In this document: one piece after another, positions 25,901 to 34,634 of the stretch
Numbering within the stretch: the stretch's first letter is position 1
Layout of the letters: every line of letters starts with the position of its first letter
Source: Nageia nagi
Taxonomy: Eukaryota; Pinophyta
DNA length: 64,000 nucleotides
Direction: 5' to 3'
Assembly (NCBI GenBank): GCA_050084985.1
Contig: JBITNC010000001.1
Span: 107,942,001-108,006,000, forward strand
The notes under the pieces: model-generated
The model's database searches: none
What the model was told of the DNA's origin: nothing
The model's input: the letters and a program-made list of their open reading frames with translations, nothing else
Program-made: the position numbers and the translations under genes

Positions 25901-26613
25901 ATATGCAATCTGTAAAAACCCTGCAAAATGTGAACTCATCCAAATATACCCTAATTTTACACCAATAGTATAATCCATAAAGAAAAAAATGCCCAAAAGC
26001 AATACTAGTTTAAGTTGCATCACATTATTACATTCTGCAAAAGCTTGCAAAATGCTAAACTACACTAACTTACCTCAATATCAGACTAGAAAATCACAGG
26101 TGAGAAGGCCTAAAGAAAATTTGATTTCATTTAACAATAAGCTTCAGTATTACATTCGTTTCATCACATTGTCCACTCATCAAAACACTCCAAAATGCCT
26201 GTTTAATCTCAACTTCCTTTAAGAGAAAACTACCCTCACCTTACTAGCAAACATACTAAAAAAATTGTTGCATGCGTTAAAAAAATGAACCCTAACTACC
26301 TTATCCACTAACCTTCCCATTCAAGAAAAAGAAAACGAAAAACACCATACAATTCGTTCAAACGAATTCATACATAAATTTCGTAAAAAGTAAATCTACA
26401 ATTCCCTCCAATTAAACAATATTCGTCAATCTTTGCCAAATTCATCAATATTTGCCAAAATTGAAAAGCAACGCTCATAATTATCCATCACAGACTCTAA
26501 CCCCAGGCGCAAAACGCCAAATTTAACAGACAAAGTCTCGCGTCGAAGATACTTCCGCAAACCTAGCTAAGCAAAGAGATAAAGAAACGCACCCGAAAGA
26601 TAACAGACTCCAT
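4724..26613 (-). CDS. PRT6: PRT6-like E3 ubiquitin-protein ligase (N-recognin), complete gene
   Basis: Seventeen coding exons join to 6354 nt (2117 residues; Arabidopsis PRT6 has about 2000): 26613-26593, 24286-23162, 22034-20710, 20547-20407, 19848-19605, 18742-17933, 15523-15332, 15217-14544, 11142-11091, 10959-10335, 10165-9957, 9857-9319, 9228-9121, 9008-8942, 8820-8743, 4957-4889, 4798-4724. All introns are GT-AG and phases agree at every junction. The UBR box is at residues 107-177. RING cysteines are at 1267/1270, 1492-1500 and 1533/1536, and a Cys-rich C-terminal region spans about 1987-2055. The whole protein is collinear with PRT6 as I know it. By family knowledge, PRT6 binds basic N-terminal residues (Arg, Lys, His) through the UBR box and ubiquitinates Arg/N-degron substrates such as group VII ERF factors, tying oxygen and NO sensing to protein turnover. 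No stop or frameshift is present, so the gene looks functional. Exon 1 and the last two exons are the least certain. Confidence 0.93.
6681..8190 (+). mobile_element. Poly(A) retroelement with 19-bp TSD, LINE-like, in PRT6 intron 15
   Basis: A 1510-bp segment is bounded by AACATGGTAAACAGTTGCA (6662-6680) and AACATGGTAAATAGTTGCA (8191-8209), a 19-bp target-site duplication with one mismatch. It ends in an A-rich tail just before the second copy, the signature of target-primed reverse transcription. It is clearly more GC-rich than the intron around it. The only sizeable ORF (6775-7326) is not recognisable, and no reverse transcriptase is present, so it is a non-autonomous or internally deleted LINE. 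Confidence 0.82.
6775..7326 (+). CDS. Unidentified ORF in intronic retroelement
   Basis: An ATG-initiated 183-codon ORF begins about 95 bases inside the element at 6681-8190. The product is rich in Trp, Phe, Arg and Gly, with no zinc knuckle, no DUF4283 core and no membrane segment that I can name. It may be a decayed LINE ORF1 or a captured host fragment. The codon composition differs from the surrounding intron. It is antisense to PRT6 and probably not expressed as a functional protein. Confidence 0.3.
   Translation: MFDRNQGLFPSSSHTFCVAMEDFVLFPHVVTKQMRALRACKAFYFLDGKVEGLFVEAAVSKCWQISSGRETLGASFVGALWACLFEVENHGRVVGQEIYPVWFMKTSGQGRMMILLVLFKRNAGRAVLQQVVRKMVEESLGQAPLFQMVSREWTLDLLRERKRGFWLQIHGKNDEGCGFCLTS
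8743..9228 (-). CDS. PRT6: PRT6 exons 13-15: C-terminal Cys-rich region
   Basis: Exon 13 (9228-9121) reads YIKERCPVCKTVPDQPALCL, then LCGTLCCAPSRRPCCR, a cluster of Cys pairs. Exon 14 (9008-8942) reads QNECIQHAMSCGAGVGVFLL and IR. Exon 15 (8820-8743) reads RTNILLQRSTRQAPWPSPYL and DAFGEE. All three match the conserved PRT6 C terminus, probably a zinc-stabilised domain. Introns between them are 112 and 121 bp. Confidence 0.94.
9319..10165 (-). CDS. PRT6: PRT6 exons 11 and 12
   Basis: Exon 11 (10165-9957) reads NISSLLEHINKGKEYPDIQF and then DPVLIHDPFSSFVWLLFCLP, the DPFSSLMWALFCLP segment of PRT6. Exon 12 (9857-9319) reads AIAYAGKS, LPYLRRCALLYKLLYP, ELEELQWLEKLFRLP and PFELMRLPHLYQDLLQR. An alternative donor nine bases downstream would add VIQ at the end of exon 11; I prefer CAG followed by GTAATT because it needs fewer changes relative to PRT6. 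Confidence 0.93.
10335..11142 (-). CDS. PRT6: PRT6 exons 9 and 10: RING end and C-terminal region
   Basis: Exon 9 (11142-11091) is only 52 nt and reads YSSRIIFEGVHIVDPSQ. Exon 10 (10959-10335) opens GEFLCPVCRRLANSVLP, giving the last RING pair, Cys1533 and Cys1536. It continues through a helical region to ISCGVSRDTVSANSST. Exon 10 ends in phase 1 at donor GTAGAA. The short exon 9 is well supported because VHIVDP and the exon phases both match. Confidence 0.94.
11294..11950. repeat. 131-bp tandem array, 5 units
   Basis: Units start with AAAACTCAA at 11294, 11426, 11557, 11688 and 11819, so the period is 132, 131, 131 and 131. The last unit ends near 11950 with TGCTAGAAGA. Units differ by only a few bases each. 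Because 131 is not a multiple of three, the open frames across the array shift from unit to unit and are not real genes. Confidence 0.93.
12240..13723 (+). mobile_element. Probable LINE-derived fragment in PRT6 intron 8
   Basis: This segment is richer in GC than the intron and has a charged, Lys/Glu-rich open frame (12819-13529, GTG start, first ATG at codon 59). It ends with TTTTCAGACTAATATT and a run of A at 13714-13723, like the 3' end of a poly(A) retroelement. I could not find a target-site duplication, so the 5' limit is approximate. The ORF has an internal near-repeat around GSKESGDSDKEMK. A 24-base exact match to PRT6 exon 7 lies at 12842-12865. Confidence 0.5.
14544..15217 (-). CDS. 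PRT6: PRT6 exon 8: variable linker and RING centre
   Basis: The exon begins KSRFLSFAEKGTPSWDRP, as in PRT6. A long acidic, low-complexity linker of about 170 residues follows, and the exon ends FDGFGPNDCDGIHVSSCGHAVHQECLDRYLSSLRQR. Cys1492, His1494, His1497 and Cys1500 are the central RING ligands, so the RING is split by roughly 220 inserted residues. It ends in phase 2 at donor GTGTGT. Confidence 0.95.
15332..15523 (-). CDS. PRT6: PRT6 exon 7: first RING cysteine pair
   Basis: The 64 codons start AKMKAAQAKFAASLGSEP, the end of the coiled-coil helix. They include SVVCSLCREL, whose Cys1267 and Cys1270 are the first RING zinc pair. The exon ends LTLVQ at donor GTTAAT. A 24-base stretch over GTSSVVCS is shared exactly with a retroelement-like segment at 12842-12865 (see findings). 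Confidence 0.93.
15539..15696. repeat. 79-bp tandem duplication
   Basis: Two copies of a unit containing CCATAGGGTAAGGCTCCCAA are offset by exactly 79 bases (15557 and 15636). They are almost identical; an obvious difference is TTGTTCG against TTGCTCG. The array lies just inside intron 6. Confidence 0.9.
16163..17842 (+). mobile_element. Internally deleted L1-type LINE with 19-bp TSD
   Basis: The element is flanked by perfect copies of AAAGCAAGTTATGAACTTA (16144-16162 and 17843-17861) and ends in a run of A. Its first 1.2 kb is LINE ORF1: a DUF4283-like core (RGSLDIIALPNDYTLFVFSN, SSAWFIDTRGLFLEQWRPSF) and a zinc knuckle CSLCNQVNHVLRSYP. At about 17442 the ORF2 endonuclease starts (TIILSWNVKGL, then VFLQEQK), but it stops after some 45 residues, and the rest of ORF2 is missing before the 3' tail. 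It is antisense to PRT6. Confidence 0.88.
16447..17446 (+). pseudogene. LINE ORF1 (DUF4283 and zinc knuckle), broken
   Basis: ORF1 of an L1-type LINE, which makes an RNA-binding chaperone for the element's own RNA. The DUF4283 half (16447-16734) ends at a stop, and the frame shifts before WHQKVFEGIGNSFGRFVTA, which is typical of this family. The C-terminal half (16823-17446) holds the knuckle and a long Glu/Lys-rich tail. In the knuckle the last Cys is replaced by Tyr (CSLCNQVNHVLRSYPKK). The frameshift and the lost ligand make it non-functional. Confidence 0.75.
17933..18742 (-). CDS. PRT6: PRT6 exon 6
   Basis: This exon has 270 codons (residues 953-1222). It opens GKYSLRKDFWRELDLYH and carries RWNSRELQIAEERYSRF, a hallmark of plant PRT6, then SRAPDGVLFTALHLLALGLDI. 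It ends with the basic helix KRALARERQAAVM, which continues into exon 7 as a likely coiled coil just before the RING. Both borders are phase 0. Confidence 0.95.
19605..20547 (-). CDS. PRT6: PRT6 exons 4 and 5
   Basis: Exon 4 is 20547-20407 (141 nt). It completes Trp and reads CEDTLELDLFLLQCCAAMAP to IRPNE. Exon 5 is 19848-19605 (244 nt), opening YEPTLMHEMLALIIRIV and containing ERGFCGLSGTESLKREL and YSHPSGMQQ. Joining them restores the NEYEP motif of PRT6 across the junction. Donors are GTATGC and GTGTGT, and both acceptors end in GCAG. The 558-bp intron between them has no gene. Confidence 0.94.
20710..22034 (-). CDS. PRT6: PRT6 exon 3: large helical middle region
   Basis: The exon starts after acceptor TTGCTTCTAG with QSSKGPITNQLYMRLVEDI and runs 441 codons plus two bases. 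Landmarks shared with PRT6 are RYVMSH, MQGMDP, AKIGRLS, FHIPLHRLLSL, NFHPYSFSAFVMEHLL and VFCAQVRAGMWRHNG. The middle, around the Arg/Gly-rich LRGRGGRG, is poorly conserved and probably disordered. The exon ends in phase 2 inside the Trp codon of SVRW, at donor GTAAGT. Confidence 0.95.
22035..23161 (-). other. PRT6: PRT6 intron 2
   Basis: A 1127-bp intron between the UBR exon and exon 3. It holds the 48-bp x3 repeat at 22752-22892 and otherwise AT-rich sequence with no gene. Confidence 0.88.
22752..22892. repeat. 48-bp tandem repeat, 3 units
   Basis: Units begin CCACGA at 22752, 22800 and 22848, each containing TTATACTGGTGAGTTCTAAG. The third is nearly complete. The period is a multiple of three, so short repeated open frames appear on both strands, but the array lies inside intron 2. 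Confidence 0.93.
23162..24286 (-). CDS. PRT6: PRT6 exon 2: UBR box
   Basis: This exon carries 375 codons, residues 8-382. The UBR zinc-finger box that reads N-degrons lies at about 107-177: GVCGAVWG, RCRTCEHDPTCAICVPCF, HDYS, TGGGCCDCGDETAW and FCSKH. Cysteines at 109, 122, 125, 131, 134, 137, 157, 158, 160 and 172, and histidines at 143, 146 and 175, supply the expected zinc ligands. The exon ends GGCTTCTG before donor GTAATG. The helical stretch after the box ends in TVPTLTPRLV, as in PRT6. Confidence 0.96.
24287..26592 (-). other. PRT6: PRT6 intron 1
   Basis: A 2.3-kb first intron separates the seven-codon exon 1 from the UBR exon. Apart from the 220-bp duplication at 25390-25830 I see nothing in it. 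A long first intron can carry regulatory elements, but none is identifiable here. Confidence 0.65.
25390..25830. repeat. 220-bp tandem duplication
   Basis: Two adjacent copies run from TTACAAGTGCCACATGG at 25390 and 25609, and the second ends at 25830. They differ by a few bases and a one-base length difference (219 against 220). They give two overlapping near-identical minus-strand open frames with no recognisable product. Confidence 0.92.
26593..26613 (-). CDS. PRT6: PRT6 exon 1 (7 codons, start)
   Basis: The proposed start ATG is at 26613-26611. It is followed by six codons (MESVIFR) and a donor GTGCGT, in phase 0. Exon 2 begins at an AG acceptor with KLINCGVPKEV, which aligns with the GVPKK region near the PRT6 N terminus. 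The exon is tiny and sits about 2.3 kb upstream of exon 2, so the choice rests on splice fit and on the GC-richer leader just upstream. Transcript data could move it. Confidence 0.6.
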
Positions 26614-26950
26614 TTTGACGGAGATCGATCCGACGCGAATTATCTTTCCAGATGATGAATCAAAGACAGGCTGCTCAAAATAATCTATCTTATTTATATA
26701 TCTACAGATCTTCATGCGCCGCCGCCATCCGCCGCCTTCACTTCACCGCCAGAAATCTTTCTGCGTTCTTCTCCCACAAGCAGCCGTTCCTTGCCTTGTG
26801 TATATATATATACACATATGTGCCTGCCTGTTTTAACTGTAATATCTGCTATTGGGTTAAATTGTTTTTACTGTTGGAGTTACATTTACGAGAGCAGTCA
26901 TGCTCAAGGTTTATAAAGGGGAATATGTAGTAAAAAAAAATTACAAGCGA
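26614..26950 (-). promoter_or_regulatory. PRT6: Presumed PRT6 promoter and 5' leader region
   Basis: The 340 bases upstream of the PRT6 ATG include a GC-rich CCGCC-repeat stretch (about 26716-26750) and, farther upstream, a TATATATATA run near 26806-26815 that could serve as a TATA element on the minus strand. This is inferred from position; no transcription start can be seen. Confidence 0.35.
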
Positions 26951-27848
26951 CGTGGATTGGTATGAAGATTTTGATCTCTCTTTTATTAAACTTAGATAAA
27001 AATAAATAAATAAATAATTGCTAGAGAAGGTTGGAGACTTGAAGTCTTGTCTAACCTCAAATGAGGTGGCATATGAGATGCATTCTCATGGGACCTTTTT
27101 ATTTTATAGTAGTTTATATTAGGGACTCTTTCTTTGAAAGGGATATGGAAGATTAAATCATTGAGATTTTGTAAGGGATATATAAATATTAGAGTTATTT
27201 GATGATTAAGTTAATTTGTTATGGTAATTATTTAAAAATTAAAGTTATTTTTATTAGATTGTGAAAGGTATATCGATTAAGATGGAATTAAATTATCATA
27301 GAGTTAAATTTATATACCATGGTCAATATATTGAATTCTTGTTTTAATAAATTTAAAGTGTAGAAGCATTCATATTTTTTAGGAGATGTTAAGTATTATA
27401 GAGATAGGTTAACTATTAAACTAAGCTAGTTAATAACATAATAGGCTAACTAGCAAACTAAGCTCTTTATGAGGAAATATTAAGTATTATAGAGATATTG
27501 CAGCTTCGTAGGACTTGACCATCTAATAGAGGCTCTTCTCTACTCTTGATCATTGGTAATTTTACAACTCAATAATAAGAATGTTTTGGTGGTCCTTAGT
27601 ATGTGTTTTGTTGATCTTCTTTTTTATAGATTCATGTTGTCTAATAGGTGTCATCTTAATCACATGAAAAAATTTAAATACTCTATGAAAGATGATGGGA
27701 ATTGTTATTTTGAAAGTATTTAAATTTGTTCAAAGAAAAAATGATGGTATATCATAGTAGAATACAATCAAAGCATAAAGGTAGATTATATTGTAATCTT
27801 TTGTGAATATAAATATATTTCCCTTTTGTTGAAAAAAAATTGATTTTG

Positions 27849-27912
<64 letters not shown>

Positions 27913-27929
27913 ATATGTATGTATGTATG

Positions 27930-27963
<34 letters not shown>

Positions 27964-28379
27964 TACATATAGATATAGATATAGATATAAGGAATATTTT
28001 TAGTTAATTTAGTTTACAAGATGTACAAAGCATAAAATTTATTATGTATATTTTTAGTAAAAGTTTCCACCATTGATATCAACAAAAAAAAATTCTTTGA
28101 AAAAATATGTAATTTTCATTTTTTTAATTTGAAAATAAATTACAATGCTACAGGTATGAAGTACCCTAAAATTTTAAAGTACAAACCATTTAGGAGCTAT
28201 TGAAGTAAAAGGAGAAATAGCCTCCTTAATGTATTATCATCTTAAAATCCACAAATAAAATACTAAAAATAGGATTGATAAATGGAAAGTGAGAATAACT
28301 TTCTTGATGAATTGTTGTTCTTCAATGACTCTTACTTGAGTTCTTAAAATGATCCTTAAAAGGAGGAGGAATGTTAAGA
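26951..28379. other. Intergenic AT-rich DNA
   Basis: No coding region is recognised. It contains the compound microsatellite at 27848-27987 and otherwise AT-rich sequence with stops in all frames. It may hold the 3' end of the decayed LINE that follows. Confidence 0.5.
27848..27987. repeat. Compound microsatellite (TA)n(TATG)n(TATAGA)n
   Basis: About 140 bases of TA repeats turn into TATG units and then TATAGA units. The minus-strand open frame rich in Tyr, Ile, His and Thr over this stretch is a by-product. Confidence 0.95.
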
Positions 28380-28837
28380 AACCAAAAGCCCTCTAATCAC
28401 TTATTTCTCTATCATGTACTTACTAGAACATTCAAACCATCTTTTGAAATGCTGGCTACTTTCATATTTTAGATCCTTGTAGATGTGCTTGTATGAAATT
28501 TTAGATATAGAAGATTATAATAATTTTTTTCCTCATAAAAAGGATCGAGGACTAAGTTTTTCATCTCAACATGACTTGCAACCTAACTTATAATTAAATT
28601 TGAATCTCCATTTATTTGTAAAGTTATAATTCCTTGGTCTATTATTATTCCCATAAAGATGATCAATTTTCATTTTACCAAATTATTTATGCCTTCTCCT
28701 AAACCTTCCTTGAAAGTGATTTGATTATTGTTATTCAAGTAAATAAATCCCCCTTCCCACACCTCCTTAGATTATCTTGTTAAGATCCATCAAAGAAGGC
28801 TCATGGCTTCATAGGATCCACTATTAGTATTTCTATA

Positions 28838-29558
28838 TGTAGATGTTTAAAAATGATTTATTATTTATTTAATAAATCATATTTAGTGCATTAAATTATT
28901 AAAAGAAAATAATACATAAATCAAGAAAAAATGCTATTACATTGCAATACCATGTGCTAGGGCCAATATAATGTCATATACCATTATTTATATTTTAAGT
29001 TATTTTGAATATTAAAATGATTATTATTGCTATGTGTCGGCTTTCACTTCTTTTTGTTTCCTTGCAGGTTATAAATACTGGAGGTGAAGGTTAACATCCT
29101 ATCGGATCTCTCTGATAGGTGGTTGTCCCAAACATTATACCAACGGTGTCTCTTGACGCCACCTATCTTTGAGAACTTGTTAACTCTCTAAGCTTTGTTA
29201 TCTCTCTCTTGCATACAACACAAAATTACCATCCCTACATTGTCAAAGGTGTACTAGATCCATTCAGCTAGCAGCATGCGCCTTCATGATTGGGAGGTTC
29301 AAACTTAGGGGAATGACTCATGCATCCATTATAATGAACATTTGTTGAGAGCTCGTCTAAAGTCATATCACAATCCTTCGAAAATTCATTATGGTTCTAC
29401 TTTGAGGATTGTACACAAATTGGGTACAAGTCCCATATTATATCAGGTTTATATGTTTCATGTACATTTCTTGTAATCTGATATAGACCACTTTATTATT
29501 CAGTGTATTTGGTATACCAATTTATTTATTTGTGTATTTACACATTTTTGGGTCTACA
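28838..29558. mobile_element. Solo LTR, probably Gypsy-type, TSD CTATA
   Basis: A 721-bp segment begins TGTAGATG and ends GGTCTACA, so its termini form the inverted repeat TGTAGA/TCTACA. It is flanked on both sides by CTATA (28833-28837 and 29559-29563). A TATA-like TTATAAATACTGG near 29070 would be its promoter if it is read on the plus strand. There is no primer-binding site or polypurine tract, so it is a solo LTR left by LTR-LTR recombination. Confidence 0.85.
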
Positions 29559-30029
29559 CTATATGCCTACTCAATTTTGGATTTGTGAAGATTTTTAGAC
29601 TTTCAAAAAAATCTTAATTCACATTTGCACTTGGATTACTGAAATTTATGCACCTTCAAATAGCCTAATATTTCTAGCTAGCCATAAGCCCCATGACACT
29701 ATTAAAGGGACACATTTATATTCCTTGAGTCCTCTTTGTTTAAACCACTTTTGCATATTGTCCATGAGGTTTATTGTAATCCATTATCCTTTCCCTTAAT
29801 TCAAAGGTAAAATTGAAAACCATAATTCTCTTATGAAAGGCAATGAACCATGATAAGATGGCCCATTATTTCTTTCATTGTTTACATGTAAGACATTAAC
29901 TTGGTCCTTACCAGGATCCTTTTTGAAGAACGTATCATGTTAATTCTTTCTTAGCTAAAGCTAACCAAGTAAAGATTTTAGTTTTTAAGGGAGCTTTTAC
30001 CTTCCAAATTTTATTCCACCACTAAATAC

Positions 30030-30533
30030 TGTTGGAATGTATAATGCATTATTGTAAAGGTTGTATTAAATCTTCTATGTAAATTCACTAATACTTAAGG
30101 GTATCATTTGATACCTTAAGTATTTAAGCGAATATGATAATGTAATTTGTCCTTAACTCCATATCATGAGCATGCCACTTGGGTAAAAGGATGTGCATGT
30201 CATGCTTTCATACATTGGATAAAAGGGTGATCCAAAGAGGGATTTTGGCCTATAAATAGAAGGCTCCCTCTTTGTGATCACACACCAAATTGTGGAGTAT
30301 AGTTATGATATAGGATAGAAGTGTAGGAGTTGAGATTAGGAGGATTGTAAGAGAGTTGTATTTGTGATTGAAGTAAAGATCTAGTTAGTGGATGTACTCC
30401 TAATTGGAGGAACTGCTTTACATCTTGAGTTACTCTGTGAGATTATCTTATGTGTGAGTTTGTTAGATGTGAATGAGATCTTTCATGTGATCTTGGTTGA
30501 TTAGGAATTATCTTATTAGTGTTATTTCCTTCA
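30030..30533 (+). mobile_element. Copia-like solo LTR
   Basis: The segment starts TGTTGGAATGTATAATG and ends TTATTTCCTTCA. It shares architecture with the LTRs at 40454-39957 and 61582-61112: a hairpin motif ACTTAAGGGTATC...GATACCTTAAGT, a TATA box in CTATAAATAGAAGG, and GGATGTACTCC downstream. Five-base flanks do not match (AATAC, ATTTT), so the exact ends or its history are uncertain. Confidence 0.6.
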
Positions 30534-33500
30534 ATTTTTTTCCTAATTGTTGTTGTTAATGCTTGCCTTATATCCTTATTTACTTGTGTATTGCCTATTT
30601 GTTGGATTCTTAGACCATATAAAGAAGTATCTTTATTAATTAGGTCTTATATTTTCTCTTTCCATATCCTTTAAATGCAATCATGACAAATAAGTTCTTT
30701 AGTTCTTCCTAGTTTTGACTCTTCTTCTACGAGCCATCCTTGTTTCCATTAACTAGTTTTCTTTATCGATATCACCTTTGCAAATATCTAATTTCGTTGT
30801 CTATGGAGATGATATATTATATTTTATAAAATATAATAATTTTTTTTGTTGCCTAGCCAAGGATCTTTATCTATCCTTACTTCCTTTTTTCATTCCCTAT
30901 TTTCCATGACAAGTAATTCCCAACTACGAAAAAACTCTCTCTAATATTTTCTAAATAATTATGTCTTTATAAACTAGTTTATTTTACTATCTAATCCAAT
31001 CAACAAAGGATAAGGTGCCTAAATATTTCTCTTGAATAATTTTATATCATATTATTTTGTTAGATATGAATATCCATAAACTTTTTTTTGCTAGCACTTT
31101 TTCAAAATTATGTATATTCTTAATGTTATATCATCTATTTGATTTTAAAATTGCTATTTTATTCCCTTTAAATCATGTTAGTGCATCACTCTACATGTTC
31201 CCTAACCAAAAGAAATGGAATATTTTCTTCCTTATTTTCTCCACTATTATGATATAATGAAATCTAGTAATTATTATTAAACTAGGGTGGTTTGCAAGAT
31301 TGATTTCACTAGCATAAGCCAATCCCTCAAATATAATCACTTGGTACACCAAATGATGATCCTCTTCTCTAATTTGGTATATAACAAGTTCTAATCTTAG
31401 TACCCATAGTTATTAGGTTTCATATAAAAGCCAAAATATTTTATCCCTTTATTGAAGTCTACTTGCTTGAAATTAAAAATTCTCAATACTAGTTTTATTT
31501 GCATTAGTTGAAACTTATTGAAGGTTATTTTGTATATTTTTTTCATTCATATAGTTTAACTATAACCATACAATATAGGTATAACACTTCTTTATACTTT
31601 AAGGATTCCTTCGATATCTTATTTATAAATAGTAACATATCATGTGTGAAGTACAAATAGGTAACATTCAAAGACTTACCAATTTTAATACCCTTGATCA
31701 TTTCCTATCTTTTTTGTTCCATGAACAATCTACTCAAACCATTTGCTACCAAAATAAAAGTATAGACAAAATATGAAACCCTTATCTCAAGCTTTTGGAA
31801 GACTTAAACTTTGGAAGTAGAGCTAATAATGAGCACAACAAAAGAAACTAAATCGAACCATATCATAAGTTAATTCATAAAGGAAATGCTACATCTATTT
31901 TATATTACATTTTTCATTATGTATAACCAATTTACTTTATTTAATGCTTATACAAGATCTAATCATATTACCATTACTTATTACTTCATTATCTTTATTG
32001 AATGTAATCCTTATTAGGCTATCGCTATTGTTGCATGAATCTAACTTTTACTTAAAAACTTGATTTGTTATTCTAAAAAGTTATATAAGAAGATCCATTT
32101 AAATATTTTGGCTATGATCTTTGAGATAATTTTGTAAAGGGTATTACAAAAGGAGATAGGTTTTTAATCTGCATAAGCTTATGGGTTATCATTTTTTGGA
32201 ACCAAATATAATAATGTTAGGTTTATGGATCCTATAATTTTCCCTTAATCCTTGATTCTTTCAAACCATACTCCTCTAAACACTCTAAAAACATAAATTA
32301 TCCATTCATCTAAACCTGAATTTTTCCATTTTTAGAATGATTTAACATTGAATGTAACTCCTTGGTCATTTATGAAAATAATAATTTTGTTTGCTCCTCA
32401 TCGACCATATTAGGTAGATTAAGAACTAGTTAGATTATCATTGTTGTGTTCATTATATTTGGATCTTTATATAAGTCTTTGAAATAATTTACTACTAATG
32501 GAGCTAGTTATTAAAATCTTTTCATAATGATTCTATTCTCTCATTTCATATCCCAAATTATGTTTGAATATTTCCTTTACGTAGGATTTAAAAATAAATA
32601 TGTATTCCCATCCTCCTACTTTAACCATAAAGTCCTAGTTTTTGTTATCAAAATTTCCCCTCCAATTCTAAGAATTATCTCTTTTTTTTTAATTATTTAT
32701 CTTGCATAATTTCATATATAAATATATATAAAGCTAATTAAGAGAAGATTCAATTTTAGTAAGCCTTGCCTTTTGCTTCCCAATAAATTATTTTATCCCA
32801 CCTATTATGATTGATTTTATTCTCTAAAGATTATTAGTGAATTGAAAAATGGTTATGTTGTATGAGTTTGGGTCATAATGTATCCATTATGATCATACTA
32901 TGTTTAGAAAGTTATCATCCCTTAACTAAATGGAATTGAATTTGAAAGGAAATAATGGTTTATCTTCATTTTTTTATAGTTGTAAAAGGAATAGAGAATG
33001 ATCTAACCCTCCCCCTTAATATATCCATGATCTCAACTTATCAAACATAGTTATTAACTTTTCTAAAATCATAAATTTATCTAATCTTTTTGATATCACA
33101 TGACTTCTAGTTTGATTTTTCCTCCATGTAGGTGCAATTTTTGTTGCTTATATGTTTCTGAGTCCATAAATATGAATTTCATGAAGTAAAAAATCAACTA
33201 ATGGGTCCATTATATCCTTTAATCCCTACATTTCACTTATTCTTACAACAAATTTTAAATACTCTTCACTAATAAATTTTCCTTTTCTTGAAAATATTAG
33301 CCTTAAAAATATTTCAAAAAAACTTTTAATCTCCATATGGACCATACAAGTTTACAATAGTTGTTATTTTCTTCAACTTCTTGGAGTGGAATTTTTATAC
33401 TCCTTTTATTAAGCATTTTTCAATTAATTAACAATAGTACTTCTATCTTGAAATAATTCCCCACTAATTTGTCATTTGAATCTATCCCAATAAACTTCAT

Positions 33501-34634
33501 CTTAGCAGAATGAATACATAATAAATGTTCCTTTTCTTACCTTTAGTATCATTTCTTGAATCAAGATGATATCAAACTTTTGAATTTTAAAACTTCTTGG
33601 CTATGTTTTTATGAGGAGCCCTTGATCCTCTTATATTCAAAGAGAGTAAAATCATAGATTACATAACTTAGGGGGGTTATCTTGCTATAATAATTCCATA
33701 AATAGATTTTTTTTTATTAGAAATAATTTCTTTTTCAATTCTCTTTTGAGATATTTTTAGAGAGGATATCTTACCTACAATGGAATCTTGAGATTAATTA
33801 CTTTGAATCTTAACCCCCTTTGAATTTACCCATAGCTTTTAACTACTTTGCCTTTTTTTTGAGATGTCAAATATATTCTCACTAGAAAAAATAATTTATA
33901 TTAAGATGAGGGACTATGGGGAGAGGAAATCTTACTAATAGGGAATTTCCTTTATTTATTTCCTTTTTCTCTCTTTAAGGGAGAAAAGTTCTCCATAACG
34001 TTTAATTTTCCTTCTAATTTATTTTCTAAATTGATTTGAAAGATAGTATACTCTCTTTCATCCCAAACTAAATATTTACATAATCCCTCTACCTTTCTAA
34101 CCTCCATTGTCTTCCATTTTCTCTTGCCCAAGGAGAAACACTCTCTTATATCCTTCTTCTCTTAGGGTTATTCTCTACTTGAACCTCCAAAATTGATCTC
34201 AAGCTAGATTTGTGTAGATAAATAAAATTATTATTTGTATCATTCAAATAAATTATTGGATTATTTGAATTTAATTCTTCAATATATTAATAAAAAAATT
34301 ACAAAGCCTCCCTCTTCTCTTATACAACTCCCAAGAAAACTTGTTTAGTTGCTTATTCATTCTCCTTCCCTTGATTGATTGATACCTATGATTATTTTTC
34401 TAGAGTTGTAATGGCCTGTCCTAATAGAACTCATGGATGTTCAATTTATGTATAGGTACTTTGATGGTTATAATGTATAATTCTATTTTGAAAATTTTTA
34501 TTTACATTCTATATTATTGTGTAAATTATATTACATAACTTGAAGGAGTTGATATTGTTGTGAGCTATTATCTTGCAGGAATAGGTGGATTTTGAGGATT
34601 TCTACATGGATGGATGAAATAAAATGAGAAGTGA

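Larger units (their letters stand above)
28380..34300 (-). mobile_element. Decayed LINE with RNase H domain (ORF2 remnants)
   Basis: Reading the minus strand with many stops and shifts, the ORF2 domains appear in order. An endonuclease start lies at 33655 (MILLSLNIRGS, then SNVIL-like residues). Reverse transcriptase motifs follow (PKNDNP and PISFCNTLYKIISKIIAKIF near 32100-32230; a PLSPYLF-like motif and LYFTHDMLLF near 31640-31790). A zf-RVT-like block (WWNKIWKVKAPLKTKIFTWL) lies near 29960-30020, and RNase H (ITLQINGDSNLII) near 28590-28640. Its catalytic FADD-like motif reads FTHD, so it is dead. Two LTRs at 28838-29558 and 30030-30533 interrupt it. Both outer ends are approximate. Confidence 0.65.

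Noticed and set aside
27786-27968. Tyr/Ile/His-rich ORF
   Set aside because: Pure microsatellite translation.
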